Shown one piece after another: positions 8,877 to 16,885 of a DNA stretch of 64,000 nt (position 1 is its first letter; every line of letters begins with the position of its first letter). Both the position numbers and the translations under genes were made by a program. The notes beneath the pieces were generated by a model. That model did not search any database, had not been told where the DNA came from, and was given only the letters and a program-made list of their open reading frames with translations. This DNA is from Planctomycetaceae bacterium (GTDB lineage Bacteria; Planctomycetota; Planctomycetia; Planctomycetales; Planctomycetaceae), in assembly GCA_019636285.1 (NCBI GenBank), contig JAHBXV010000025.1:33076-97075 (forward strand), written 5' to 3'.

Positions 8877-9188
8877 CTACCCTACCACCCCAACCGGCAA
8901 CTTCTCCCGACCATTCCGCGTAATCACCGCATGCACGAACGCCGGGTTTGCGTCGGGGCGGATGAAGCGGTAGCCGTCGCGGAAGAGACTCCGCAAGCGG
9001 GCCGGCTACGTCGGGTCGTAGAGGATTCGTTCCGGCTTCGTCCAGGTGACAGGGTCGCCCGCTTCCACTGACAGCAGCGTATGCTCCAAACCGTCGGGGA
9101 AATCTTCAGGAATCCGCAGCCCCTCCCGGCCCTCGAACGCGGCTCCCGGCCCGTGCAGCACCCGGATCACCGTATGATTCGGGGGCAC
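8877..9188 (-). pseudogene. DUF1559-family C-terminal fragment with an in-frame stop
   Basis: Reading from 9188, the frame shows VLHGPGAAFEG, then DFPDG, LLSVEAGDPVTWTKPE and ILYDP. This is the C-terminal pattern of planctomycete DUF1559 proteins, which are prepilin-like exported proteins. A TAG at 9006-9008 interrupts it. The same frame then continues with LFRDGYRFIRPDANP and ends at 8877, matching the usual final FADG-x-RFI block. The N-terminal prepilin and central parts are absent: the next gene begins at 9204. So this is a truncated copy with one nonsense codon. A short expressed peptide (60 residues) cannot be excluded. Confidence 0.65.
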
Positions 9189-9203
9189 CTCTGACGCGAT
9201 ACG

Positions 9204-9641
9204 TCATCTGGCATTCGGCCCCTTCGCCGGCGAATCCTTCAGCACGCGCTTCTTCGGCCCTCCCTTTTTGAAATCCTCTTCCACTACCGCGATCGCCTGG
9301 CGCATCGCGGGAAAATCGCGGGCGGTGATCTGGTAACCCTCCGCGACCTTGGGGAATCCATCCTTCGGTTCGCTGATCCGGTAAACCAGATCGGGATTCG
9401 CGGGGTCGTCATCCAGATAGCACACGAACACGATGTGCCAGTCCGAAACGTCCGAATTGAGATGGGCCTTCGTCAGCCGCTCGCCAATCTCCTGCTGCTG
9501 TTTCGCATCCAGAACACTCTTGTGCCCGGCCGGCCGGTAAACAAACAGCACCCAGCACTGCCCCACATCGGCCGCTGCCGTGCTACCAAGACTCGCCAGA
9601 ACGAGGAACATCCCCATCAGCCGTGAACAATATACGAGCAT
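9204..9641 (-). CDS. Secreted hypothetical protein
   Basis: The protein has 145 residues with an N-terminal hydrophobic signal ending near STAAA, so it is probably exported. The start ATG at 9641 has GAGGA eight bases upstream. The mature part begins with DVGQCWVLFVYRPAGHKSVLD and ends in a Lys-rich tail. I do not recognise a family. It lies just upstream, on the same strand, of the DUF1559 remnant, and 71 bases downstream of the next membrane-protein gene. Confidence 0.6.
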   Translation of the reverse strand: MLVYCSRLMGMFLVLASLGSTAAADVGQCWVLFVYRPAGHKSVLDAKQQQEIGERLTKAHLNSDVSDWHIVFVCYLDDDPANPDLVYRISEPKDGFPKVAEGYQITARDFPAMRQAIAVVEEDFKKGGPKKRVLKDSPAKGPNAR

Positions 9642-9712
9642 GCGATTGTTCCTCTTCGGAAAAGACCAGCAGCGATCGTCGAAACCAATCCACGAACGCT
9701 CCCTGCGTAGCC

Positions 9713-10021
9713 CTAATCGGTCGATGGCCCGGAGATCGCTTCAGCACCCACAGCCGAAGCCGAAGGCCGCGAGCGTAGCTGTGACGAAAGAATCACCGTG
9801 GCCAGCAGAATGGCCGAGACGATGGAAACGACCGGCGCAAATGGAATCCCCAGGAGAGTCAGCGAGGCAAACACCACAATCGGAAAGGCAGGCCGGTTCC
9901 GGTACCAGCAGACGGCAACGACGATGAGAACAGGCACCAGGACGACGAAAGTCGCGAGACTCCACAAAGCCAGATCAGACTTAAACTCAAGGGGTGGTAT
10001 CTCGTCATGGACTTCGGGCAT
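9713..10021 (-). CDS. Small membrane protein
   Basis: The protein has 102 residues with three probable membrane segments, at about 19-40, 45-60 and 62-79, separated by the short polar turn WYRNRP. The start ATG at 10021 has AAGGA seven bases upstream. No family is recognised. It may form a pair with the secreted gene downstream on the same strand, but nothing proves that. Confidence 0.55.
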   Translation of the reverse strand: MPEVHDEIPPLEFKSDLALWSLATFVVLVPVLIVVAVCWYRNRPAFPIVVFASLTLLGIPFAPVVSIVSAILLATVILSSQLRSRPSASAVGAEAISGPSTD

Positions 10022-10070
10022 GGAGTGTCCTTCGCAGTGGGTGCCAGTCCTCGTCAGATTCAGCGTACGT

Positions 10071-10214
10071 GTGCCACGGCTCTGCGAGCCGTGCTCTTGG
10101 TCTTATGGTCTCGAAACACCAGCAAGTCTAACGACCATCGCAATCAAGGTCAGGATCGATCCGGCCGATCTCGTATCTTTGTCGCATCCCGCACGGCTCG
10201 CAGAGCCGTGGCAC
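10071..10214. repeat. 144 bp element with GTGCCACGGCTC inverted ends, copy 1
   Basis: The left end GTGCCACGGCTCTGCGAGCC is mirrored at the right end (10191-10214). Each end is itself a small palindrome (GGCTC-TGC-GAGCC). The interior shares words with copy 2 at 10689-10829: ATGG, CGA, AGC-AG-CTA-CG-CCA. No open frame lies inside. The form is that of a non-autonomous short mobile element. Confidence 0.6.
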
Positions 10215-10233
10215 ACGCCCGGAACTTCCCGCG

Positions 10234-10650
10234 TTAGAGCACGGTCATCTCGTACCCCAGCACATCGGCAACGCGTTTTGTGAGGGCTGTTACGACGGCC
10301 TCGTGCCGTGGAGTGGCATAGCCCATGATGATGTCCTCGCCGGGAACCAGGTTGAAGCTGATGCGGCGATCGTCATCGCTTTCGTCGTTCGCCAGCGTGA
10401 TGAAAGCCGCCTGCTCGCGCAGACTTTCGAAGCGCGCGATCAGGGCATCGATCTCAGCCGCTTGCGGCGGCGGAGTCTTCCACCGCGAGTAGCCGTCTTT
10501 GACCTTCAGAAAGTGCGCGATCATGTCGCCAACAATCGCGCTCCCCTTCTCGGCATCGGCCTCCACCAGCGCAAACGCCCCACGCAGCGAATCGACCAGG
10601 TCGTCCAGATGACGACTCGCTCGCTCTGTCGGCTTCAATCGATGTCCCAT
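10234..10650 (-). CDS. Hypothetical cytosolic protein
   Basis: The frame gives a 138-residue protein, mixed alpha/beta by eye, with no signal or membrane segment. It begins MGHRLKPTERAS and includes DDRRISFNLVPGEDIIMGY. The frame stays open up to GTG 10695, but those extra codons fall partly in the inverted end of the repeat at 10689-10829, so I prefer ATG 10650. It is bracketed by the two 141-144 bp elements. No family is recognised. Confidence 0.5.
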   Translation of the reverse strand: MGHRLKPTERASRHLDDLVDSLRGAFALVEADAEKGSAIVGDMIAHFLKVKDGYSRWKTPPPQAAEIDALIARFESLREQAAFITLANDESDDDRRISFNLVPGEDIIMGYATPRHEAVVTALTKRVADVLGYEMTVL

Positions 10651-10688
10651 GGGACGAGCGCCACGAATGGATATGGACTCAAAAAAGT

Positions 10689-10829
10689 GTGCCACGGCTC
10701 TGCGAGCCGTGCTCTTGTTGAGATGGCACCGATACCTTAGCGAGCCTACCGCCCAGCGGTCTGCGGTTCATCAGTAATTTCGTCAACGCGTCGCCACCAC
10801 ACTTCGCACGGCTCGCAGAGCCGTGGCAC
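10689..10829. repeat. 141 bp element with GTGCCACGGCTC inverted ends, copy 2
   Basis: The ends are the same as in copy 1 (GTGCCACGGCTCTGCGAGCC at 10689 and its mirror ending at 10829), with a related interior that includes AGCGAGCCTACCGCCCAGCGG. Copies 1 and 2 flank the hypothetical gene between them. The left end supplies the alternative GTG start of that gene. Confidence 0.6.
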
Positions 10830-10986
10830 GCGGCGTCCCGCTCAACGGGGTCCCTCCACCGCACCCCGCGCCAAAATCGCGACTCCCCCTCCTTTTCCCG
10901 TCTTCCCCCGTGGTCTACAATTCGGGGCTGGGATGAGTTCCCGGCACTTCGTTTTGCACCCGACCTGCCTGGACTTTGGAACTGAC

Positions 10987-11352
10987 ATGATCGAACGCAA
11001 CGCCTCCTCGGGATCGTCTGCCTTGTCGGAATTCGTCGAACCGTTGGGGAAGCGGATTCTGATCCGCAAGGATGAAAGTCGGCATCAGACCCGCGGGGGG
11101 ATCGTCCTTCCCGACAAGGCCGAGATTCCGACCATCACCGGTCGTGTCGTCGAAATTAGCGTCCAGATCGAACGCGACTCGGACTTTCCGGTCAAGAAGT
11201 ACGACAAAGTTCTGTTCCACCCCAAGAACGCCATCCCCGTCGATCTGGAACCGGACAACGTCCTCTTCGTCGTCCCGATCGAGGACGTGGTCGCCGTCTT
11301 CCGCCGGAACACGCGCTCCCGCAAGGCCAAGACCGAAGAGACCGAAGAGTAG
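10987..11352 (+). CDS. GroES-like (Cpn10) co-chaperonin, divergent
   Basis: The protein has 121 residues from ATG 10987; the frame continues upstream to 10933. The Cpn10 fold is recognisable from PLGKRILIRKDE, GGIVLPDKAEIPT-GRVVEI, YDKVLFHPKNA and the final VPIEDVVAVF. Cpn10 forms the lid on GroEL. This copy has a Ser-rich N-terminal extension and a charged C-terminal tail, and no groEL lies beside it, so it is likely an accessory paralogue. It is followed 24 bases later by the UbiB-like gene, suggesting co-transcription. Confidence 0.75.
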   Translation: MIERNASSGSSALSEFVEPLGKRILIRKDESRHQTRGGIVLPDKAEIPTITGRVVEISVQIERDSDFPVKKYDKVLFHPKNAIPVDLEPDNVLFVVPIEDVVAVFRRNTRSRKAKTEETEE

Positions 11353-11376
11353 GCGGCCGGCCGGAGAAAGACCCCT

Positions 11377-13047
11377 GTGGAAGCCCATCCGTTTCGACTG
11401 CTGCGCAATCTCGGACGGACGCGCGAAATCATGGTGGTCTTGCTGAACCACGGGTTCGGCGACGTCGTTGACCGGGTCGGCCTCTCGACCTACTGGCGGC
11501 GGATGAAGCGGCTGGTCTCGCGCAAGCCGCTCGACGCCCCGCCGAAGCTAAAGGCCGTCGAGCGCATCCGCCTGTCGCTCGAAGCCCTCGGGCCGACCTA
11601 CATCAAGTTCGGCCAGGTCATGAGCACCCGCCCGGACCTGATTCCCGCCGGCATGATCGCCGAACTCGCGCGTCTCCAGGAACACGTCCCCCCCTTTCCC
11701 GCCGAAGAAGCCGTCGAAATCCTGGAATGCGAGCTGGGGGCACCGATCAGCCGGTTGTTCGCGGCCTTTGACCGCGTGCCCATCGCCGCGGGCTCGCTGG
11801 CCCAGGTCCACAAGGCGGTCCACCACGACGGCACCGCGCTCGCCATCAAGATTCGCCGCCCCAATGCCGAGCGGAACATCGAACGCGATCTGTCGCTGAT
11901 GGTGGAACTGGCGGCTCTGGCGGAAAAGCACATCGCCGAGTCGAAGGTGTTCGACCCCTGCGGCCTCGTCGCCCACTTCGCGCGGACCATTCGCCGGGAA
12001 CTCAACTTCGCCCGCGAAGCCCGGACGATGGAAGACTTCCGCCGGATGTTCCGCAACGACGCCACGCTGCGCATCCCCCAGGTCTACCCCGATCTGGTCA
12101 CCGAATCGGTCCTGACGATGGAGTTCGTCGACGGCTACCGGATCGACGATTATATGCAGTTGGGTTGCCCGCCCTGTCCCCCCGCCGAGGTGGCGCGTAA
12201 CGGCGCGCGAATCTTCATGAAGATGGCGATCGAATTCGGCATCTTCCATGGCGACCCGCATCCCGGCAACCTGCGAATCACGCCGGACGGAACCGTCTGC
12301 CTGCTCGACTTCGGCATGGTGGGCATTCTGGAAGAACGCACCCGCGAGCAGATTGTCGACCTGTTACAGGCCGTCAATTCCCGCGATGTCGAGGCCGCCG
12401 TGAACGTCGTCCTCACCCTGGGCGAACCTTTCCGGTCGGTCGAGTACGGCCTGCTGCGGATCGACATTCAGGATTTCCTGGCCAACTACTACGGAGTCGA
12501 ACTGGAGCGGATGCACGTTGCCCAGATGTTGACGGACTTCGTCGCCATCCTCTCGGCTCATGGCCTCCGGTGTCCCCCGTCGGTGATGCTGCTGGTCCGC
12601 GTGCTGGTCACGCTCGACGGCGTCGGAAGACGGCTCGACCCCGGTTTCAACCTGGCCACCGAGTTGCAGCCCTTCATCGAACGCCTGGTGCGCGACCGCT
12701 ACCGCCCCGGTCGCATCGCGCATCGCCTGGCGGTCGATGGCCAGCGCCTTCTGGGAGCCGCCCGCGAACTCCCGATTCAGATCAACTCGACGCTCAAGAA
12801 ACTTAACAACGACAGCTTACAGGTCCACCTCGACCACCAGGGACTCGACCACTTCACGCTGGAAGTCGAACGGTCGAGCAACCGGCTGGTCGTCGGCATG
12901 ATCGTCGCCGCCCTCATCCTGGCCTCGGCCCTCATCCTCCCTCGCGGCGGCACCAACACCTTCTGGTTCAGCCTGCCGGTGTACCTCTTATCGAGCCTCC
13001 TGGGCGTCTGGCTGATCTACGGCATCTTCCGCAGCGGAAGATTGTGA
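11377..13047 (+). CDS. ABC1/UbiB-family atypical kinase
   Basis: The protein has 556 residues from GTG 11377, with GGAGAAAG six bases upstream. Family signatures appear in order: PTYIKFGQVMSTRPDLIP (KxGQ), a region around LQEHVPPFP, AAGSLAQVHKA, LAIKIRRP, GIFHGDPHPGN and LLDFGMVG. The C-terminus has two membrane helices (about 505-525 and 530-550). UbiB-type proteins are ATPases or kinases needed for ubiquinone synthesis in proteobacteria; in organisms that use menaquinone the role is less clear. It probably sits at the inner membrane with its kinase domain in the cytoplasm. Confidence 0.88.
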   Translation: MEAHPFRLLRNLGRTREIMVVLLNHGFGDVVDRVGLSTYWRRMKRLVSRKPLDAPPKLKAVERIRLSLEALGPTYIKFGQVMSTRPDLIPAGMIAELARLQEHVPPFPAEEAVEILECELGAPISRLFAAFDRVPIAAGSLAQVHKAVHHDGTALAIKIRRPNAERNIERDLSLMVELAALAEKHIAESKVFDPCGLVAHFARTIRRELNFAREARTMEDFRRMFRNDATLRIPQVYPDLVTESVLTMEFVDGYRIDDYMQLGCPPCPPAEVARNGARIFMKMAIEFGIFHGDPHPGNLRITPDGTVCLLDFGMVGILEERTREQIVDLLQAVNSRDVEAAVNVVLTLGEPFRSVEYGLLRIDIQDFLANYYGVELERMHVAQMLTDFVAILSAHGLRCPPSVMLLVRVLVTLDGVGRRLDPGFNLATELQPFIERLVRDRYRPGRIAHRLAVDGQRLLGAARELPIQINSTLKKLNNDSLQVHLDHQGLDHFTLEVERSSNRLVVGMIVAALILASALILPRGGTNTFWFSLPVYLLSSLLGVWLIYGIFRSGRL

Positions 13048-13166
13048 GCGGCAGGAGTCGAGGGTCCAGAGTCCAGAGCAAGAATCAGCCGCTCTCTCAT
13101 AGCTGAACGCTGATTCCTGATTCCTCTTCCTGCTCGCCGCTGGTTGCTGGCGGCTGGCCGCTACTC
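13048..13166. repeat. Convergent intergenic region with hairpin and GCTGG tract
   Basis: The region contains the doublet GGTCCAGAGTCCAGAG, an inverted pair GAATCAGC/GCTGATTC that could form a terminator hairpin for both flanking convergent genes, and a GCTGGTTGCTGGCGGCTGGC tract at 13138-13161. Confidence 0.45.
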
Positions 13167-14567
13167 CTACTCCTTCCCCCGCCCTGGCTCGCGGACGCCT
13201 TTACCTATCTGCTTCGTCAGTTGATCGCCGAGGTCTTTCCGGGCTTCGTCAGCAAGAGATGTCAGCATGCGCACGACGTCGCCATGCTCGTTGGCCACAT
13301 TCCTGGACTCGCCGATGTCTTCCACGAGGTCGTAGAGGGCCAGTTCGGTCTTTTCCTGGCGGTAGGGGCCAGGCTGGCCATCCTTGCCGGGTTCGCCGTC
13401 CAGCGTGCGATAAGTATGCGGGAAGTGCAGCTTCCAGCGGCCGTTGCGAATGGCGTGCAGCTCATTCCCCCAATAAAACAGCAGCGATTCATGCGGCGAC
13501 GGCCCATTCACCGAGCCCAGCAGCACGTCGCTGGCATCGACGCCATCAATTCGCTTGGGGGGGAGCGGGGCTCCCGCCAGTTTCGCGACCGTCGGCAGCA
13601 CGTCGATCGTCATCCACGGCGTTGACGACACCGTTCCGGCAGGAATCTTGCCGGGCCACCGCGCCACGCACGGCACGCGCACGCCGCCATCCCACGCGGT
13701 CCCTTTTCCTTCGCGAAGCGGAGCGGCGGAGCCCGCATGATTGCCGTACGACAGCCAGGGACCATTGTCCGACGTGAAGATCACCAGCGTCCGGTCATCG
13801 AGCTTGAGACGTTCGAGCGCTTCCAGGATCTGGCCGACCGACCAGTCGATCTCTTCAACGACGTCGCCGAACAGGCCTCGCTTCGTCTTGCCGGCGAACT
13901 TGTCCGAAACAAACAACGGCACGTGCGGCATCGCATGCGCCACATACAGAAAGAATGGCTTGTCGCGATTTGTTTCGATGAACTTGACCGCATGCTCGGC
14001 GTAGCAGGTCGTCAGTTGTGTCTGATCGGGATTGAGGGCGACCGTCTCTTCGCCACTCACCAGCGGCAGATCGGGAAACTTGGCCGTGGGATGGTGCGGC
14101 CACATGTCATTCGAATACGGCAATCCAAAGTAGTCGTCGAACCCATGCCGTTGCGGAAGGAACTCCGGCAGGTGTCCCAGGTGCCACTTGCCGTAGATCG
14201 CAGTGGCGTAACCTTTGGTTTTCAACGTCTCGGCGATCGTCGTCTCATCCGCATGAATGCCGATCTGGCTGGCGGGCCCGAGCGCTCCATTGATGCCGAT
14301 TCGGTTCGGATAACACCCCGTCAACAAACCAGCCCGCGAGGCACTGCAAACCGCCTGGGTCACATAGAAGTCCGTGAAGCGACGGCCTTCCTTCGCCAGC
14401 CGATCGATGTGCGGCGTCTGGTATCCCTGTGCCCCAAAACAGCCGATGTCGGCATACGCCAGGTCGTCCGCGAAGACGATCACCACGTTGGGCGGCGTCT
14501 GGGCGACCAGCAATCGCGGTCCAATCGTCAGCGCGAGAACCATCGCAAGGGAAGCGACAAATCGCAT
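13167..14567 (-). CDS. Exported sulfatase (arylsulfatase family)
   Basis: The protein has 466 residues. It has an N-terminal signal ending near LLVAQ, then [10 protein letters not shown] with the metal-binding Asp pair at 34-35. The formylglycine site C74-S-A-S-R is followed by AGLLTG. GKWHLGH and SDNGPW complete the sulfatase active-site set. It hydrolyses sulfate esters, probably of sulfated polysaccharides, outside the cytoplasm or in the periplasm. I start it at ATG 14567, with GGAGG nine bases upstream. Codons upstream of that come from a short inverted-repeat element. The specific substrate cannot be read from sequence. Confidence 0.92.
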   Translation of the reverse strand: MRFVASLAMVLALTIGPRLLVAQTPPNVVIVFADDLAYADIGCFGAQGYQTPHIDRLAKEGRRFTDFYVTQAVCSASRAGLLTGCYPNRIGINGALGPASQIGIHADETTIAETLKTKGYATAIYGKWHLGHLPEFLPQRHGFDDYFGLPYSNDMWPHHPTAKFPDLPLVSGEETVALNPDQTQLTTCYAEHAVKFIETNRDKPFFLYVAHAMPHVPLFVSDKFAGKTKRGLFGDVVEEIDWSVGQILEALERLKLDDRTLVIFTSDNGPWLSYGNHAGSAAPLREGKGTAWDGGVRVPCVARWPGKIPAGTVSSTPWMTIDVLPTVAKLAGAPLPPKRIDGVDASDVLLGSVNGPSPHESLLFYWGNELHAIRNGRWKLHFPHTYRTLDGEPGKDGQPGPYRQEKTELALYDLVEDIGESRNVANEHGDVVRMLTSLADEARKDLGDQLTKQIGKGVREPGRGKE

Positions 14568-14611
14568 GGCCGGGTGCCTCCGCAAATCAAGAAGTATGGT
14601 CCCAGATAGCT

Positions 14612-14687
14612 CCGTCAAAACCCGGTTGGCGGCTCAAAGCCCCCTGCAAGTCCATGTGTGTTTCGGGTGTCTAGAGGGTTTTGACGG
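14612..14687. mobile_element. 76 bp element with perfect 12 bp inverted ends, copy 1
   Basis: The left end CCGTCAAAACCC (14612-14623) is the exact mirror of the right end GGGTTTTGACGG (14676-14687). A second copy of the same length lies at 47456-47531 and shares its first 24 bases and, by my hand count, 58 of 76 positions. No obvious target duplication flanks this copy. It lies just upstream of the sulfatase gene. It fits a non-autonomous MITE-like element; no transposase with such ends is in the window. Confidence 0.7.
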
Positions 14688-14932
14688 TAAGACAAAGCGG
14701 TGATCTACCTTCGACCCTCGCCTCGTGAAACGCAAGCCGCCCGCGAGAGAAACCGTGAAACGGTGGCGTGACGGGAGCAGGCAAACTCCTTTTGACAGGA
14801 ATCGACGCGAAAGCTAGATTTCCGACCCCGGTCGACCCGCAGGAATTGCCGGTTGGCGGGAGCAAGCAGCAGACGATGGACGCCCCGGTTTGGGAACGTC
14901 CATGGCCCAGCGTCCCCGGAAAGGACTCCGCG

Positions 14933-15262
14933 GTGCAGCCGAAACGCATCCTGGTCATTGATCGCACGCCCGACACCCAAGCCGTCCTGCAAGCCGTGCT
15001 GGAACCAGCCGGGACCGTCGTCGAACATGCGCGCACGCTGAATGCTGCCGCCACACGATTGACCGCTGCCGAGGTCGTGGTTATCGACTCCGAAGAATCG
15101 TTCTCGGATGACGACTGCTGGGACGACTACGCGGGCTCGCGCGTTGTCCTGGGCACCCGCACGAATGGCCGCGCCGCCCCCGGCGAACGCTTTCTCGAAA
15201 AGCCCTTCGAATACCCCGACCTCGTCCGCACGATTCGCGAACTCCTCGATCACGGCGCATAA
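14933..15262 (+). CDS. Stand-alone response-regulator receiver domain
   Basis: From GTG 14933 (AAGGA seven bases upstream) the product is 109 residues and begins KRILVIDRTPDT, like the first strand of CheY. VVVIDSEES carries the probable phospho-acceptor Asp, and FLEKPFEYPDLV carries the conserved Lys-Pro. The usual acidic pair after strand 1 is reduced to D-R-T, so phosphorylation may be altered. The frame is open to 14768, with ATG 14876 as an alternative start. No kinase is adjacent and no output domain is present. Confidence 0.65.
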   Translation: MQPKRILVIDRTPDTQAVLQAVLEPAGTVVEHARTLNAAATRLTAAEVVVIDSEESFSDDDCWDDYAGSRVVLGTRTNGRAAPGERFLEKPFEYPDLVRTIRELLDHGA

Positions 15263-15355
15263 CGCAATTCCGTCGATGTCGCACGCGGCGTTGGCGATGT
15301 TCCGCCGGGCCGGTACGCTGGGGGATTGACAATCCTCCACCATCCGGCCCGTACC

Positions 15356-16312
15356 ATGGATACCACGCTCGATCCCCTGTCGATGTTGCGTCCGAAGCGC
15401 GCCATTCGCGGTTACTCGGCCATTCTCCTGCCTCTTCTCGATGACGATTCGGTCGATTGGCCATCGTTCGAGGCCCATGTCGCGCGGACAGCCGGGTCGG
15501 GGCTGGTTCCAGCCGTCAACATGGACACGGGCTACGTCAATCTCATCGACAATGCCCTGCAGGACGAAGTCCTCGATCGCACACGCGCTGTCCTCGACGA
15601 CGGCCCGTTCGTGGCCGGGGCCTTTGTTGGCGATCGGGAAGGGGACCGCTTTCAGCCCGACGCCTATGCAAGACGGATGGACGCGATTCAGGCGCGCGGC
15701 GGCACGCCTGTCATCTTCCAGAGTTACGGACTGACGCGGCAGCCCGGTCCGGAAATTGTCGCGGCGTACCGCGAACTGGCGAAATACGCGGACGAATACA
15801 TCGGCTTCGAGCTGATGCCCGAGTTGGCTCCCTTCGGAGCCGTGTATGACCTCGAAACCTACGAAGGGATGCTCTCGGTGCCGCAGTGCATCGGCGCCAA
15901 ACATTCCTCGTTCCGTCGCGAGCCCGAGTGGGAACGCCTGCAACTCCGCGATCGCGTTCGTCCCGACTTTCGTGTGATGACCGGGAACGACTTCGGGATC
16001 GACATGGTCATGTACGGCAGCGACTACCTCCTAGGACTGTCGACCTTCGCTCCCGATCTGTTCGCCCTGCGCGACACCTACTGGGAGGCGGGCGATCCCC
16101 GGTTCTATGAACTCAATGACCAGTTGCAGTACCTGGGGTTCTTTGCCTTTCGGCGGCCTTCGCCCGCGTACAAGCATACGGCGGCTCAGTTCTTGAAGCT
16201 CCGCGGCTGGACCACCACCTCGCGTACGCACCCCAACAGCCCGAAACGATCCGAGAGCGATGTTCCCATTCTGCTGGAACTGGGGAACCGTCTCGGCGTT
16301 GTCGAACCGTAA
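15356..16312 (+). CDS. Dihydrodipicolinate synthase (DapA) family aldolase
   Basis: The protein has 318 residues and a TIM-barrel pattern. RGYSAILLPL, then VNMDTGYV, GTPVIFQSYGL, and IGAKHSSF with the predicted Schiff-base Lys fit the DapA/N-acetylneuraminate-lyase class I aldolases. MTGNDFGIDMVMYGSDYLLGLS corresponds to the late barrel strands. Such enzymes split or join pyruvate-type substrates; the divergence from true DapA makes lysine synthesis unlikely. ATG 15356 is preferred over the upstream 15326. It is followed by the rhodanese gene 16 bases later, probably in one transcript. Confidence 0.8.
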   Translation: MDTTLDPLSMLRPKRAIRGYSAILLPLLDDDSVDWPSFEAHVARTAGSGLVPAVNMDTGYVNLIDNALQDEVLDRTRAVLDDGPFVAGAFVGDREGDRFQPDAYARRMDAIQARGGTPVIFQSYGLTRQPGPEIVAAYRELAKYADEYIGFELMPELAPFGAVYDLETYEGMLSVPQCIGAKHSSFRREPEWERLQLRDRVRPDFRVMTGNDFGIDMVMYGSDYLLGLSTFAPDLFALRDTYWEAGDPRFYELNDQLQYLGFFAFRRPSPAYKHTAAQFLKLRGWTTTSRTHPNSPKRSESDVPILLELGNRLGVVEP

Positions 16313-16328
16313 ACCGGGAACCTACACC

Positions 16329-16661
16329 ATGTCCGTCCCGATGGAAGTCACCTGCCGCGATGTCAAAGACATGCTCGATCGCGGCGACAGTTTTCTATTG
16401 CTCGATTGCCGCGAACGCGAGGAATACACCACCGCGCACATTACCGCCGCGGAACTGCTTCCCATGAGCGAGATCGTCGATCGCGTCGGCGAACTCGAGC
16501 CTCACCGCGGCAAGACGATCGTCGTCCATTGCCATCACGGCGGACGCAGTCTGCGGGTCGCCAACTGGCTCCGTGGCCAAGGCTACGACACAGCATGCAG
16601 CATGGCCGGCGGCATTGATGACTGGTCGCAAACCATCGATGCCACCGTCCCTCGCTATTAA
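16329..16661 (+). CDS. Rhodanese-like domain protein
   Basis: The protein is a single rhodanese domain of 110 residues. It starts MSVPMEVTCRDV at ATG 16329 and shows LLDCREREEY, then the active-site loop HCHHGGRS with the sulfur-carrying Cys, and a C-terminal MAGGIDDWS. Single-domain rhodaneses carry persulfide sulfur to acceptors. The preceding aldolase gene ends 16 bases upstream, so the two are likely co-transcribed. Confidence 0.88.
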   Translation: MSVPMEVTCRDVKDMLDRGDSFLLLDCREREEYTTAHITAAELLPMSEIVDRVGELEPHRGKTIVVHCHHGGRSLRVANWLRGQGYDTACSMAGGIDDWSQTIDATVPRY

Positions 16662-16798
16662 GAGATTCTAACACAACCTCCGTGCAATGCGGTGCTTGCC
16701 TGGTATTCCACGGTTTCCGACAGGCACAACCGGTTGTGTTGGGGGCTCTAACACAATAGCTGCCCGGCGGCTGGCGCGTCCTGCGGAGCTGGAGAACA

Positions 16799-16866
16799 AT
16801 TGCCAAACGCCAATGGTCCGCAGTTCTCGCATGGCTTGCGAGAACCCGGACCATTGATTGGGCAAA
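16799..16866. terminator. Long hairpin between convergent genes
   Basis: CAATGGTCCG (16811-16820) pairs with CGGACCATTG (16847-16856), and inside it GTTCTCGCA pairs with TGCGAGAAC around loop TGGCT. The pairing continues outwards in part (TTGCC/GGCAA). It lies between convergent genes and could terminate both. It lacks a T-run, so a structural repeat is an alternative reading. Confidence 0.5.
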
Positions 16867-16885
16867 CTTGAGGTCGACGAAAACG

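Noticed and set aside
14705..15943. A 412-codon minus-strand frame opposite the receiver domain and the DapA-like gene
   Set aside because: It has no recognisable product and mirrors two supported plus-strand genes; such long antisense frames are common at this GC content.
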